A DNA stretch of 64,000 bases, from NCBI RefSeq assembly GCF_033547075.1, contig NZ_CP137891.1:1302001-1366000 (forward strand). Direction: 5' to 3'. Shown here one piece after another: positions 42,944-53,137 of this stretch. Under the pieces are notes generated by a model. It saw only the letters and a list, made by a program, of their open reading frames with translations, did not search any database and was not told the origin of the DNA. This stretch comes from Flavobacterium ardleyense. Its GTDB lineage: Bacteria > Bacteroidota > Bacteroidia > Flavobacteriales > Flavobacteriaceae. A program made the position numbers and the translations under genes. How positions within the stretch are numbered: the stretch's first letter is position 1; the number at the start of each line of letters is the position of its first letter.

Positions 42944-45900
42944 TTAGAAACTTGCTTTAATATTAAATGAATAAACTTTTGTAGTTGGCATCACTCCTGA
43001 TTGGTATCCTTGTACGTTTCCTGATGAAGCTCCAGCTTCTGGATCTGCGTCTGGAAGACTTTTGTCAATTATCCAAAGATTGTTACCCAATAAGCTTATC
43101 GATAGTGATTTCACCATTGTATTGTCTAGAAATCTAGTAGGTAGAGAGTAAGATAGTGCTACTTCTCTTAGTTTTACAAAACCAGCATCGTACATGAATG
43201 CTTTGTTTGGATTTACAGAATATCCGTAAGCCATTTCAACACCGTTTGTCTCAATACGAGTAGTGTTTACTGTTCCATCTTCGTTATAACCTGGCAAGAT
43301 AATACCTCCACCATCTGCGATAGAATTACGAACTGGATTTCCTAAGTCATTTAGACCTGCAGTATTTTGTGTCAGTCCTGTGTACTGTCCAAATGCTTGA
43401 TCTAGTGAATAAACATCTCCACCTTTTTTAACATCAATCAATACTCCTAGAGAAAGTGCTTTGTAAGTAAATTTGTTGTAAAGACCACCAATCCAATCTG
43501 CCTGAATATTTCCAATGATTTTATTGTTTTCGATGATATATAATCCATCTTCGTCTACAAGTTTGTTTCCATTGTCATCGTAAGAATAATCACTTCCTAA
43601 AAACGTTCCGTAAGGCTCGCCTACGTAAGCATTAAGAGACATACCACCTTGGAAAGATGCTAATTGTAAGTTGTCTCTTCCCGCATTAAGCGATTTTACA
43701 ACGTTTTTGTTTTGTGACCAGTTTGCACGAATCATCCATTCAAAATCTGCTGTTTTAATTGGCGAACCAGAGATACTAACTTCAACACCTTTATTTTCCA
43801 ACTCACCTGCGTTAATTTGAGAAAAACTAAAACCAGTTGATGTAGACTGTGGTACATTAAAGATTTGATCTTGTGTAGATGATTTGTAAATCGACGCATC
43901 AAATACAAGACGGTTTCTGAATAATGAAGCTTCTAAACCAAATTCTGTTGCAATCTGATTTTCTGGTTTTAAGTTTTCAAAATCTACGTAAACTGAACTG
44001 TTACCGAAAAGAAGATTGTCTCCAAGTAATCCATTATTGATTTTTGCACCTAATCGACGCGCATTAGGGTCATTTCCTACTTCTGCATAACTTGCACGAA
44101 GTTTCAAGTTAGATAACCAATCTTGCTTGATGTATTCTGAAAGAATAACACTTGCTCCAACAGAGTAGTAAGGGTAGCTATTGTTGTTAATTGACAAAGC
44201 AGTAGTTCCATCAACTCTGTAAGTTCCCTCTAGGTAGAAAGTCTTCAAATAATCAAGAGACAATTGTCCGTAGAAACCTTGTTTTTCATAGTTTACTTCA
44301 GATTCATCTGGAGCAACAAATACTTTTGAATTTGAAAGTGTGTATAATCCTGGAGCGATAAGACCACCAGTTGTATTTCCTTCAAATGAATCCAATTTAG
44401 ATTTAATAAAAGTACCTCCAACTAAAGCTTTACCACCAAAATCTCCAACTGTAAAGTCGTAATTAGCGATCATGTCGTAAGTAGTTTGTAAGAAACTTCT
44501 CGTATACAATCTGTATCCTGAAGATTCATCAATTGCATTGATACCAAATTCTTCTGGATGACTTCCAATTGCTTTTCTGTATTCTTGTCTGTCATTTGAA
44601 TTATCTACAGTTACACGACCTAAAATGTTTAAGTTATCTGTGATTTTGTAAGTTAAATTAGCACCCAAAAGCAAACGTGTGTGCTCATCAGATTGGTAAT
44701 TTTCGTAACGGTCAAAGTAAGGGTTATTCCAATAAGCTGGAGAGAAATCACCTGACAAAGGATCTGACATATTCCAAGAAACGTTTTGCTTGTTTCTGAA
44801 GTATTCTTGTTTTAACTCTTCCATATCAACGTTGGTTTGCCACCACTGACGGAAGTTTCCAATAATATTATCACCGTATCCAACACTATTTCTACCTACC
44901 GTGCTCTGATCTGTAAAAGTTGTAAAGGCAGTAATATCCCATTTATCAGATAATTTTCTTGAAAAATTACCACTAATATTATTTTTGTTCAAAGTACTAT
45001 TTGGAAGAATACCACTTGAGTTATTATTTGTGTATCCAAAGTTGAAAGTTCCTTTGTCATCACCACCACTAAAGTTGATATTGTTTACTACAGAGAAAGA
45101 ATCTTGGAAGAAATGTCCTGGATCATTAGCGCCAGCAACCCAAGGAGTTGGCTTGCCAAAATTGGCATTTCCTGGAGCAAAAGCATTCCATTGGTATACC
45201 ATTAAACTAGGATCAAAAGCATTACCAAATGATGAATCGGCAGTCATGTCAACAATTAAGTCATCGATACCATCACCATTTACATCAGCAGGGTAAAAAG
45301 AGTCATTTGCTCCACTATACCCGTTGGCACCATACTGTTTTTGATACTTGATAAAAGTGTCTTTATCATATTTACCAACAGATGTTGTAGAACTAAAACT
45401 GATTCCCAAACCTGAATTCAATTTTCCTTTTTTAGTAGTAATCATGATAGCACCATTTGATGCAGCACTACCGTAAAGAGCCGTTGCAGCAGCACCTTTA
45501 AGCACTGTAACAGATTCGATATTATTTGGATCAATGTCTGATGCAGAGTTACCAAAGTCATATCCACCTCTAGAGTTTGCAGCTCCTGCAGTATTCAAAT
45601 TCGCATTTGAAACTGGCACACCATCAACCACCATTAATGCTTGGTTATTACCTGTAATAGACTTACTACCACGTAGAACGATGTTTGTTGAACCACCAAA
45701 ATTCGAGTTCGCTCTAATTTCCAATCCCGCAACTTTCCCTGAAAGATTGTTTAGGAAGTTATCGGTAGGAACTGCGTTTACTTCTTCGGCAGAAACTTTT
45801 TGTGCTGAATAGCCTAGAGATTTTTTATCTCTTGTGATACCCAAGGCAGTAACAACCACTCCTTCTAGAGCGATAGCATCATCTACCATTTTAATAGTTG

Positions 45901-46168
45901 TACTTGCATTACGAGCTAAAACTTCTTTTGAAGCCATCCCAATGTAAGAAAATTGCAATGTCTGCGTAGGCATTGCGTCAATACGGAAATTACCGTCAAT
46001 ATCACTGTTAACTCCTGTAGTAGTTCCTTTAATCACGACTCCTACTCCTGGTAGGGGTAGATTATCGCCATCAACTACTTTTCCAGATACTGTGATAGAT
46101 TGTGCAAACGAGAGCTGCACAAAGAGCATTGCAAAGAACGCTGCTAAAATCTTTAATCTTGGTTTCAT
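42944..46168 (-). CDS. SusC/RagA family TonB-dependent outer-membrane transporter
   Basis: 1074 residues. Signal peptide at 1-22 (ending LSFAQ), then a carboxypeptidase-regulatory-like domain (about 25-105; SGKVVDGDNLPLPGVGVVIKG), the TonB box/plug region (about 110-245; VVTALGITRDKKSLGYS and the SusC signature LYGSAASNGAIMITTKKG), and a 22-strand beta-barrel ending in a terminal Phe (IKASF). No N-terminal STN signalling domain is present, so it is not a sigma-factor-coupled transducer. It works with the SusD lid encoded downstream. The substrate cannot be told from context. Confidence 0.95.
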   Translation of the reverse strand: MKPRLKILAAFFAMLFVQLSFAQSITVSGKVVDGDNLPLPGVGVVIKGTTTGVNSDIDGNFRIDAMPTQTLQFSYIGMASKEVLARNASTTIKMVDDAIALEGVVVTALGITRDKKSLGYSAQKVSAEEVNAVPTDNFLNNLSGKVAGLEIRANSNFGGSTNIVLRGSKSITGNNQALMVVDGVPVSNANLNTAGAANSRGGYDFGNSASDIDPNNIESVTVLKGAAATALYGSAASNGAIMITTKKGKLNSGLGISFSSTTSVGKYDKDTFIKYQKQYGANGYSGANDSFYPADVNGDGIDDLIVDMTADSSFGNAFDPSLMVYQWNAFAPGNANFGKPTPWVAGANDPGHFFQDSFSVVNNINFSGGDDKGTFNFGYTNNNSSGILPNSTLNKNNISGNFSRKLSDKWDITAFTTFTDQSTVGRNSVGYGDNIIGNFRQWWQTNVDMEELKQEYFRNKQNVSWNMSDPLSGDFSPAYWNNPYFDRYENYQSDEHTRLLLGANLTYKITDNLNILGRVTVDNSNDRQEYRKAIGSHPEEFGINAIDESSGYRLYTRSFLQTTYDMIANYDFTVGDFGGKALVGGTFIKSKLDSFEGNTTGGLIAPGLYTLSNSKVFVAPDESEVNYEKQGFYGQLSLDYLKTFYLEGTYRVDGTTALSINNNSYPYYSVGASVILSEYIKQDWLSNLKLRASYAEVGNDPNARRLGAKINNGLLGDNLLFGNSSVYVDFENLKPENQIATEFGLEASLFRNRLVFDASIYKSSTQDQIFNVPQSTSTGFSFSQINAGELENKGVEVSISGSPIKTADFEWMIRANWSQNKNVVKSLNAGRDNLQLASFQGGMSLNAYVGEPYGTFLGSDYSYDDNGNKLVDEDGLYIIENNKIIGNIQADWIGGLYNKFTYKALSLGVLIDVKKGGDVYSLDQAFGQYTGLTQNTAGLNDLGNPVRNSIADGGGIILPGYNEDGTVNTTRIETNGVEMAYGYSVNPNKAFMYDAGFVKLREVALSYSLPTRFLDNTMVKSLSISLLGNNLWIIDKSLPDADPEAGASSGNVQGYQSGVMPTTKVYSFNIKASF

Positions 46169-46242
46169 ATTAATTTTTTTGGTTAGTGGAGTAAAAGTCT
46201 TAATTAATCCTTAAGCACACAACATTTTTTATGCTTTTTTTT

Positions 46243-47949
46243 TTAAAAGGTAGTGTTAAAACTTATATGCACTATTGAATTCTTACTACTTAGAGACTGA
46301 TTTGTTAAAAAACCGTTGGCATACGATAAGTTAAATAATCCAATTTTGCTTACTATCCCAAATCCTAATCCTACTCCAACTAACGAATTACTATTGTCTC
46401 TGCTAACGATTTGAGTGTCATCTGAATAAAATCCATAGTCAAGGATGGAGTGCGCATATAGGGTAGGGGAAAGTAAGTAGCGATATTCTGTCGCTAATAG
46501 TAAAGCTAAATTTGCTTGTAGTAAATTCTCTGCAAAACCTCGAACACTTCGGCTGCCACCAAAACGATATAATTCTCCCACGATATATTCTTTACTTTGT
46601 AGGAAATAATTTGTGTTTTTGATCCAAACAACATTTTTGTTATTGAGGTAAAAATTATTTTCGATGTTAGTTTCGATAAATAGTTGCGGAATTCTTTCTG
46701 TCAATGATGTACGGTTCCCGATTCCACTTTTTATGGTCACTACAGTTTTATTCTTAAACAAATCAAACTCCGGCCTATAATCGCTATATTCAAATGAAGC
46801 AGTGAAAAAGGTGCTTTTATAGTCTTTTAAAATACTACTATTCAAATTTTGAATATCACTTGACTCGGTAGATTGATAGCCAGCAAAAAATCGTTTGTTG
46901 TAAGAAAAGTAGTATCCTACCTCGGCTGATGTTTTGGTGTTTTGAAAAGTACTGTCTTGCTTGAAAATATTTAAACTAGCTTTTAAAGCAAATGGGGTTT
47001 TAAAAATGTAGGGTAATTCAATGCTGCTTTTAAAGGTAGTTTGTTTTTGACCATCGCTTTTCCAATACAAAATAAAAGTTTCTCCAGTTTTCAAAGCATT
47101 GTTCAGTTCTAAATCGACGTAACCATTAAAAAGTAATTTACCAGACTCTTCGTCGTTAGAAAACCCAACAATTCCATCAAACTTATTAGAATTTGCTTTT
47201 TCTAGATAAATATAAACCTTGGTGGTGTCGGTTGTAAATAAAATTTCGGGGTTTTTTGTTTGTTGCACAAATGGGAGTTTATCAAATTCCTTTTTAATTT
47301 TCTCAACGTTGTTTTGTGTAAAAGTGAGATTCTTAAAAAGTCGCTCTATATTATTTTGATGACCTTTCGGGAAGCTTTTATAATTTAGTACTATTTCATT
47401 TATTTTACGTGTGCGGCCCTTTTCTACAACTAGATTGGTAATCAATGTTTTTCCGCTTTCGCGAAATTGACTCAACTTAACTTTGGCCATCGAATAACCT
47501 TGGAGTTCCAGTGATTTTGTGTAACTCTGTAAATAAGAAGATACAGATGCAAAGGGAATCATAATGGAATCTCTATTGATATTTTTGTTTTTGGTCGAAA
47601 TTGTGTCCTTATATATAAGGACATATTTAATTTGAGTATTTAACTCCGCTTTTGCATTCGCCAAGGTATCGTTGCTAATTGAATAATTTGACAATATCGC
47701 ATTGATATAGCCTAATTCTTTTAAATTATTTACTAGTTTATCAGAAGTTTGTTGCAAGCTCTTTTTGGACGTATGTATTTTCTGATAGTTTAAAGAGTCG
47801 ATTACTTTTTGTTCCGTTTTGCTATTGGCCTCAATAGTATATTGATACTTCTGCGAGTAGCATTGCAAGTAGGTTAGTAGAAACAGGAGAATGTAAAAGG
47901 TATTTTTCAAGTGGGAAAGGTTGTGAAATATAGAACGTAAAGTTGTCAA
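46243..47949 (-). CDS. Omp85/TpsB-like outer-membrane barrel protein
   Basis: 568 residues with a signal peptide (YILLFLLTYLQCYSQ, cut near 33). The N-terminal half resembles POTRA-like repeats (about 60-260; NLKELGYINAILSNYS and VEKGRTRKINEIVLNYKS), and the C-terminal half is a beta-barrel with the Omp85 signature FGGSRSVRGF. It is too short for BamA (about 800-900) and is best called a BamA/TamA- or TpsB-related protein. The function is unknown, possibly insertion or secretion of a surface protein. It lies divergently next to the rpsL promoter and 74 nt upstream of the susC-like gene. Confidence 0.83.
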   Translation of the reverse strand: MTTLRSIFHNLSHLKNTFYILLFLLTYLQCYSQKYQYTIEANSKTEQKVIDSLNYQKIHTSKKSLQQTSDKLVNNLKELGYINAILSNYSISNDTLANAKAELNTQIKYVLIYKDTISTKNKNINRDSIMIPFASVSSYLQSYTKSLELQGYSMAKVKLSQFRESGKTLITNLVVEKGRTRKINEIVLNYKSFPKGHQNNIERLFKNLTFTQNNVEKIKKEFDKLPFVQQTKNPEILFTTDTTKVYIYLEKANSNKFDGIVGFSNDEESGKLLFNGYVDLELNNALKTGETFILYWKSDGQKQTTFKSSIELPYIFKTPFALKASLNIFKQDSTFQNTKTSAEVGYYFSYNKRFFAGYQSTESSDIQNLNSSILKDYKSTFFTASFEYSDYRPEFDLFKNKTVVTIKSGIGNRTSLTERIPQLFIETNIENNFYLNNKNVVWIKNTNYFLQSKEYIVGELYRFGGSRSVRGFAENLLQANLALLLATEYRYLLSPTLYAHSILDYGFYSDDTQIVSRDNSNSLVGVGLGFGIVSKIGLFNLSYANGFLTNQSLSSKNSIVHISFNTTF

Positions 47950-48004
47950 AAATTGTATAATCAGTTGGTATGAAATTATCTGTGCGAAAATAATCTAATT
48001 AATG

Positions 48005-48034
48005 TTTGAATAAAAAAAAATATTCTTACATTTG
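48005..48034 (+). promoter_or_regulatory. Promoter of the rpsL-rpsG-fusA-rpsJ operon
   Basis: TTTG (48005-48008), an 18-nt spacer of mostly A, then TACATTTG (48027-48034). This is a textbook Bacteroidetes -33/-7 pair. The leader to the rpsL ATG is about 50 nt and has a short CCCCG...CGGGG-like hairpin (CCCGTAAAAAGCGGG). Confidence 0.8.
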
Positions 48035-48088
48035 CAACCCCGTAAAAAGCGGGAATTTTATAATCATAATAATTATTAGTATTTAATT

Positions 48089-48472
48089 ATGCCAACAATT
48101 CAACAATTAGTAAGAACCGGAAGAACTCAGATGACTAAGAAGAGTAAATCGGTTGCTCTAGATTCTTGTCCTCAAAGAAGAGGTGTTTGTACGCGTGTTT
48201 ACACTACTACACCAAAGAAACCAAACTCTGCAATGCGTAAAGTAGCGCGTGTACGTTTGACAAATGGTAATGAAGTGAACGCTTACATCCCAGGAGAAGG
48301 ACACAATCTACAAGAGCACTCGATAGTATTAGTTAGGGGTGGAAGAGTAAAAGATTTACCAGGAGTTAGATACCACATTGTGCGTGGTGCACTTGATACA
48401 TCAGGTGTAGCAGGAAGAACACAAAGAAGATCTAAGTATGGTGCTAAGCGCCCAAAAGAAGCGAAAAAGTAA
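48089..48472 (+). CDS. rpsL: 30S ribosomal protein S12
   Basis: 127 residues. The decoding-site loops [11 protein letters not shown] (Lys-43/44) and [10 protein letters not shown] (Lys-88) are wild-type, so streptomycin-resistance substitutions are not seen. First gene of the str cluster, 28 nt before rpsG. The start has no Shine-Dalgarno. Confidence 0.99.
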   Translation: MPTIQQLVRTGRTQMTKKSKSVALDSCPQRRGVCTRVYTTTPKKPNSAMRKVARVRLTNGNEVNAYIPGEGHNLQEHSIVLVRGGRVKDLPGVRYHIVRGALDTSGVAGRTQRRSKYGAKRPKEAKK

Positions 48473-48500
48473 TTAAAAAAAATCTTTTAAAGACAAAGAC

Positions 48501-48977
48501 ATGAGAAAAAGAGCAGCAAAGAAGAGGCCACTTCTTCCAGATCCAAGGTTTAACGACCAATTGGTAACACGTTTTGTGAATAACTTAATGTGGGATGGAA
48601 AAAAATCAACAGCTTTTAAAGTATTTTATGATGCAATTGACATTATCGAATCAAAAAAGCAAGATGACGAGAAATCATCATTAGAAATTTGGAAAGATGC
48701 TTTAACAAACGTTATGCCTCACGTAGAAGTACGTAGTCGTAGAGTTGGTGGAGCTACGTTCCAAATCCCTATGCAAATTAGACCAGACAGAAAAATCTCT
48801 ATGGCAATGAAGTGGTTAATACTTTACGCTAGAAGAAGAAATGAGAAATCTATGGCTCAAAGACTTGCATCTGAATGTTTAGCTGCGGCTAAAGAAGAAG
48901 GTGCTGCAGTTAAAAAGAGAATGGATACTCATAAGATGGCTGAAGCAAACAAAGCATTCTCTCACTTTAGATTTTAA
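48501..48977 (+). CDS. rpsG: 30S ribosomal protein S7
   Basis: 158 residues, nucleating assembly of the 30S head. The [10 protein letters not shown]-terminus, [16 protein letters not shown] and [12 protein letters not shown] blocks are conserved. In enterobacteria S7 represses the str operon at the S12-S7 gap. The gap here is only 28 nt, so that mode is not obvious. Confidence 0.99.
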   Translation: MRKRAAKKRPLLPDPRFNDQLVTRFVNNLMWDGKKSTAFKVFYDAIDIIESKKQDDEKSSLEIWKDALTNVMPHVEVRSRRVGGATFQIPMQIRPDRKISMAMKWLILYARRRNEKSMAQRLASECLAAAKEEGAAVKKRMDTHKMAEANKAFSHFRF

Positions 48978-48987
48978 TAACTAAGAA

Positions 48988-51111
48988 ATGGCTAGAGACT
49001 TATTATATACAAGAAACATTGGAATCGCTGCACACATTGATGCTGGTAAAACAACAACAACTGAGCGTATCCTTTTCTATACAGGAGTTAACCATAAATT
49101 AGGTGAAACTCACGAAGGTTCTGCTACAATGGACTGGATGGCGCAAGAGCAAGAAAGAGGTATTACAATTACTTCTGCAGCTACTACTTGTGACTGGAAT
49201 TTCCCAACTGAGCAAGGTAAAATTTTACCTGAATCAGTGCCTTACCACTTTAATATTATTGATACACCGGGACACGTTGACTTTACAGTTGAAGTAAACC
49301 GCTCGTTAAGAGTATTAGATGGTTTGGTATTTCTTTTTAGTGCTGTTGATGGTGTTGAGCCTCAGTCAGAAACTAACTGGAGATTAGCAGATAATTACAA
49401 AGTGCCTCGTATGGGCTTCGTAAACAAGATGGACAGACAAGGATCTAACTTCCTTGCTGTTTGTAAGCAAATTAAAGATATGCTAAAATCGAATGCTGTG
49501 CCTATCGTATTACCGATCGGTGAAGAGCAAGATTTTAAAGGAGTTGTTGACTTGGTGAAAAACCAAGCAATAGTTTGGCATAACGATAACTTTGGTGCAA
49601 CGTTTGACATTGTGCCAATTCCAGAAGATATGGTAGATGAAGTACGTGAGTACAGAGCATACCTTATTGAGGCAGTTGCTGATTACGACGAAACTTTGAT
49701 GGAGAAATTCTTCGAAGACGAAAACTCTATTACAGAGGAAGAAATCAACATCGCTTTAAGAAAAGCAGCTATTGATATGTCTATCATTCCAATGGTATGT
49801 GGATCTTCATTTAAAAATAAAGGAGTACAATTCTTACTTGATGCAGTTTGTAAATATTTACCATCTCCATTAGATAAAGAAGGAATTGAAGGAATTAACC
49901 CTGATACTGAATTGACAGAAATTCGTCGTCCATCAGTAAAAGAACCTTTTGCAGCTCTTGCATTTAAAATTGCTACTGACCCTTTCGTAGGTCGTTTGGC
50001 TTTCTTCCGTGCTTATTCAGGTCGTTTGGACGCAGGTTCATACATTCTTAATACACGTTCTGGAAACAAAGAACGTATCTCGCGTATCTATCAGATGCAC
50101 GCCAATAAACAAAATCCTATCGATTTTATCGAAGCAGGAGATATTGGAGCAGCTGTTGGGTTTAAGGATATTAAAACTGGAGATACAATGTGTGATGAAA
50201 AACACCCTATTGTATTAGAAAGTATGGATTTCCCGGATCCAGTTATCGGTGTGGCTATTGAACCAAAAACAAAAGCTGACGTTGATAGAATGGGTATGGC
50301 TCTTGCAAAACTTGCAGAAGAGGATCCAACATTTGTGGTAAAAACTGACCAAGCTTCAGGACAAACAATTATTTCAGGTATGGGTGAGCTACACTTAGAT
50401 GTACTTATCGATCGTATGAGAAGAGAGTTTAAAGTTGAAGTTAATCAAGGTGAGCCTCAAGTAGAATATAAAGAAGCCTTTACTCAAAAAGCACAACACA
50501 GAGAAGTTTACAAAAAACAATCAGGTGGTCGTGGTAAATTTGCAGATATCGTTTTCGTAATCGAACCAGCTGATGAAGGTGTTGTTGGATTGCAGTTCGT
50601 CAATGCTGTAAAAGGTGGTAACGTTCCTAAGGAATATGTTCCGTCTGTAGAAAAAGGTTTCAAAGCGGCTATGAAACAAGGTCCTCTTGCAGGATACGAG
50701 GTTGATAGCTTAAAAGTTACTTTGATGGATGGATCTTTCCACCCTGTGGATTCTGATGCACTTTCTTTTGAATTGGCAGCAAAAATGGGTTACAAAGAAT
50801 CTGGCCGTGCGGCTGGAGCTGTAATTCTTGAGCCTATCATGAAGATTGAAGTGATTACACCAGAAGAAAACATGGGAGATATCGTTGGAGATTTGAATCG
50901 TCGTAGAGGTCAAGTTAACGACATGGGTGATAGAGCAGGTGCAAAAACTATTAAAGCGAATGTACCTTTATCAGAAATGTTTGGATATGTAACAACATTG
51001 AGAACATTATCTTCAGGTAGAGCAACATCAACTATGGAATTTTCTCACTACGCTGAAACTCCTTCCAATATTTCAGAAGAAGTAATTAAAAAAGCAAAAG
51101 GAACCGTTTAA
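48988..51111 (+). CDS. fusA: Elongation factor G
   Basis: Translocation GTPase of 707 residues. G1 HIDAGKTT at 16-23, G3 DTPGH at 92-96, G4 NKMD at 146-149. Domain II-V blocks include [15 protein letters not shown] and [16 protein letters not shown]. It matches the housekeeping EF-G length and keeps the domain IV tip. tuf does not follow it, unlike the enterobacterial str operon. Confidence 0.99.
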   Translation: MARDLLYTRNIGIAAHIDAGKTTTTERILFYTGVNHKLGETHEGSATMDWMAQEQERGITITSAATTCDWNFPTEQGKILPESVPYHFNIIDTPGHVDFTVEVNRSLRVLDGLVFLFSAVDGVEPQSETNWRLADNYKVPRMGFVNKMDRQGSNFLAVCKQIKDMLKSNAVPIVLPIGEEQDFKGVVDLVKNQAIVWHNDNFGATFDIVPIPEDMVDEVREYRAYLIEAVADYDETLMEKFFEDENSITEEEINIALRKAAIDMSIIPMVCGSSFKNKGVQFLLDAVCKYLPSPLDKEGIEGINPDTELTEIRRPSVKEPFAALAFKIATDPFVGRLAFFRAYSGRLDAGSYILNTRSGNKERISRIYQMHANKQNPIDFIEAGDIGAAVGFKDIKTGDTMCDEKHPIVLESMDFPDPVIGVAIEPKTKADVDRMGMALAKLAEEDPTFVVKTDQASGQTIISGMGELHLDVLIDRMRREFKVEVNQGEPQVEYKEAFTQKAQHREVYKKQSGGRGKFADIVFVIEPADEGVVGLQFVNAVKGGNVPKEYVPSVEKGFKAAMKQGPLAGYEVDSLKVTLMDGSFHPVDSDALSFELAAKMGYKESGRAAGAVILEPIMKIEVITPEENMGDIVGDLNRRRGQVNDMGDRAGAKTIKANVPLSEMFGYVTTLRTLSSGRATSTMEFSHYAETPSNISEEVIKKAKGTV

Positions 51112-51122
51112 TTCAAAACAAC

Positions 51123-51428
51123 ATGAGTCAAAAAATCAGAATAAAATTAAAATCTTACGATCACATGTTGGTTGATAAATCTTCAGAGAAGATCGTAAAA
51201 ACTGTTAAGAGCACTGGAGCAGTAGTAACAGGTCCAATCCCGTTGCCAACTCACAAAAAAATCTTCACAGTACTTCGTTCTCCACACGTTAACAAAAAAG
51301 CGAGAGAGCAATTTGAAGTAATGTCATACAAAAGATTAATAGACATTTATTCTTCATCTTCAAAAACAATTGATGCTCTAATGAAATTAGAGTTGCCAAG
51401 TGGTGTAGAAGTAGAGATCAAGGTTTAA
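51123..51428 (+). CDS. rpsJ: 30S ribosomal protein S10 (NusE)
   Basis: 101 residues, with [11 protein letters not shown] at the N-terminus and GPIPLPTHK in the loop. It also acts in antitermination as NusE. It is encoded in the str unit, 11 nt after fusA, and is separated from the rest of the S10 cluster by a 156-nt promoter region. Confidence 0.99.
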   Translation: MSQKIRIKLKSYDHMLVDKSSEKIVKTVKSTGAVVTGPIPLPTHKKIFTVLRSPHVNKKAREQFEVMSYKRLIDIYSSSSKTIDALMKLELPSGVEVEIKV

Positions 51429-51459
51429 GTATCTTTCTTTTATAATAAAAAGAACATTG

Positions 51460-51540
51460 TTTAAGCGAAAATTATTTTTTTTGGTGATTCGGTAAATTTA
51501 TTATACTTTTGCCGCACGAAAAAAATAGGATTCGCTTAAA
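51460..51540. repeat. 10-bp inverted repeat bracketing the rplC promoter
   Basis: TTTAAGCGAA (51460-51469) and TTCGCTTAAA (51531-51540) are perfect complements, 61 nt apart, with the -33/-7 promoter in between. It could be an operator or an RNA/DNA structure, or chance. Confidence 0.45.
51481..51511 (+). promoter_or_regulatory. Promoter of the rplC (S10-spc-alpha) transcript
   Basis: TTG (51481-51483) at the end of a T-run, a 20-nt spacer, then TACTTTTG (51504-51511). Leader to the rplC ATG is about 70 nt. This makes an independent transcription entry after rpsJ. Confidence 0.75.
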
Positions 51541-51584
51541 TGTGTTTTTTATAGTTTGTATTTAATAATTAATAAGTAATAATT

Positions 51585-52202
51585 ATGTCTGGGTTAATTG
51601 GTAGAAAAATTGGCATGACTAGCATTTTCGATGAAAAAGGAAAAAACATTCCTTGTACAGTAATCGAAGCTGGACCATGCGTTGTTACCCAAGTCAGAAC
51701 CAAAGAGGCTGACGGGTATGAAGCGTTGCAGCTTGGTTTCGATGACAAAAACGAGAAACATTCCACTAAAGCGGCCGTAGGTCACTTTAAAAAAGCTGGA
51801 ACTGTGGCTAAGAAAAAAGTCGTTGAATTCAAGTACTTCGAAGAACAGTATAAATTAGGTACAGTCTTGACTGTAGACCTATTTGAAGAAGGTGAATATG
51901 TAGATGTTCAAGGTGTTTCAAAAGGAAAAGGTTTTCAAGGGGTTGTTAAACGTCACGGTTTTGGTGGAGTTGGACAAGCTACCCACGGTCAACACAATCG
52001 TTTAAGAGCTCCTGGATCTGTAGGTGCTTCATCTTATCCTTCTAGAGTATTCAAAGGAATGCGTATGGCAGGAAGAATGGGAACTGATAACGTAACAGTA
52101 CAAAACTTAGTTGTTTTGAAAGTTGTTGCAGAGAAGAACCTACTTTTAGTAAAAGGATGTGTTCCAGGACACACTAACTCTTATGTAATCATACAGAAGT
52201 AA
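51585..52202 (+). CDS. rplC: 50S ribosomal protein L3
   Basis: 205 residues. [14 protein letters not shown] at the start and the tip loop [12 protein letters not shown] near the peptidyl-transferase centre are conserved. Its stop overlaps the rplD start by 1 nt (TAATG), indicating coupling. Confidence 0.99.
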   Translation: MSGLIGRKIGMTSIFDEKGKNIPCTVIEAGPCVVTQVRTKEADGYEALQLGFDDKNEKHSTKAAVGHFKKAGTVAKKKVVEFKYFEEQYKLGTVLTVDLFEEGEYVDVQGVSKGKGFQGVVKRHGFGGVGQATHGQHNRLRAPGSVGASSYPSRVFKGMRMAGRMGTDNVTVQNLVVLKVVAEKNLLLVKGCVPGHTNSYVIIQK

Positions 52203-52831
52203 TGGAAGTAAAAGTTTTAAATTTCAACGGAAAAGAAACTGGCAGAACGATCACTCTTTCTGACGCAGTATTCGCAATAGAGCCTAATAATCACGCAGTA
52301 TATCTTGACGTTAAGCAATATCTTGCTAACCAAAGACAAGGAACGCACAAAGCAAAAGAAAGAGCTGAAGTAGCGGGAAGTACTCGTAAGATTAAAAAAC
52401 AAAAAGGAACAGGTACTGCCCGTGCAGGTAGTGCAAAGAATCCTTTATTCAAAGGTGGAGGTACAGTTTTTGGACCAAGACCAAGAAGTTATTCTTTCAA
52501 ATTAAATAAAAATTTGAAACGTCTTGCTAGAAAATCAGCGTTTTCTATCAAAGCAAAAGAATCAAATATCATCGTTGTTGAAGACTTCAATTTTGAAACT
52601 CCAAACACTAAAAATTTCCTTAATGTATTGAAAGATTTAGGGTTAGAGAGTAAAAAATCTTTAATTGTATTGGGAGAGTCAAATAAAAATGTATATTTGT
52701 CCTCACGTAATTTAAAGACAGCTAAGGTCGTAAGTCATTTAGAATTAAGTACTTACGAGATACTTAACGCTTCAAGCTTGGTGCTTTTAGAAGGGTCTTT
52801 AGAAGGAATTGAAGAAAATTTAAGCAAATAA
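52202..52831 (+). CDS. rplD: 50S ribosomal protein L4
   Basis: 209 residues, with the exit-tunnel loop around KKQKGTGTARAGS and GGTVFGPRPRSY. L4 is the S10-operon repressor in enterobacteria. Whether it regulates here is unknown. Confidence 0.98.
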   Translation: MEVKVLNFNGKETGRTITLSDAVFAIEPNNHAVYLDVKQYLANQRQGTHKAKERAEVAGSTRKIKKQKGTGTARAGSAKNPLFKGGGTVFGPRPRSYSFKLNKNLKRLARKSAFSIKAKESNIIVVEDFNFETPNTKNFLNVLKDLGLESKKSLIVLGESNKNVYLSSRNLKTAKVVSHLELSTYEILNASSLVLLEGSLEGIEENLSK

Positions 52832-52837
52832 AAGATC

Positions 52838-53128
52838 ATGAGCATCATAATTAAACCAATTATCACTGAAAAAGTGACCAAACAAAGTGAGCTTCTAAAC
52901 CGTTTCGGTTTCGTTGTTGACAGAAAAGCTAACAAAGTACAAATTAAGAAAGCTGTTGAGGCTGCTTATGGTATTAATGTAGTTTCTGTAAACACGATGA
53001 ACGTGAGACCAGATAGAACATCAAAATTCACTAAAAGTGGGTTAATCAGTGGTAAAACAAATGCAATTAAGAAAGCATTCGTTTTGGTACAAGAAGGAGA
53101 AACAATCGATTTTTACAACAATATCTAA
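52838..53128 (+). CDS. rplW: 50S ribosomal protein L23
   Basis: 96 residues. IIKPIITEKVT at the N-terminus is the family signature, and it is the docking site for trigger factor and SRP at the tunnel exit. 6 nt after rplD. Confidence 0.98.
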   Translation: MSIIIKPIITEKVTKQSELLNRFGFVVDRKANKVQIKKAVEAAYGINVVSVNTMNVRPDRTSKFTKSGLISGKTNAIKKAFVLVQEGETIDFYNNI

Positions 53129-53137
53129 TAAAATAAG

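Noticed and set aside
44985..45812. Plus-strand frames inside the susC-like gene
   Set aside because: Antisense shadows of a strongly supported coding sequence.
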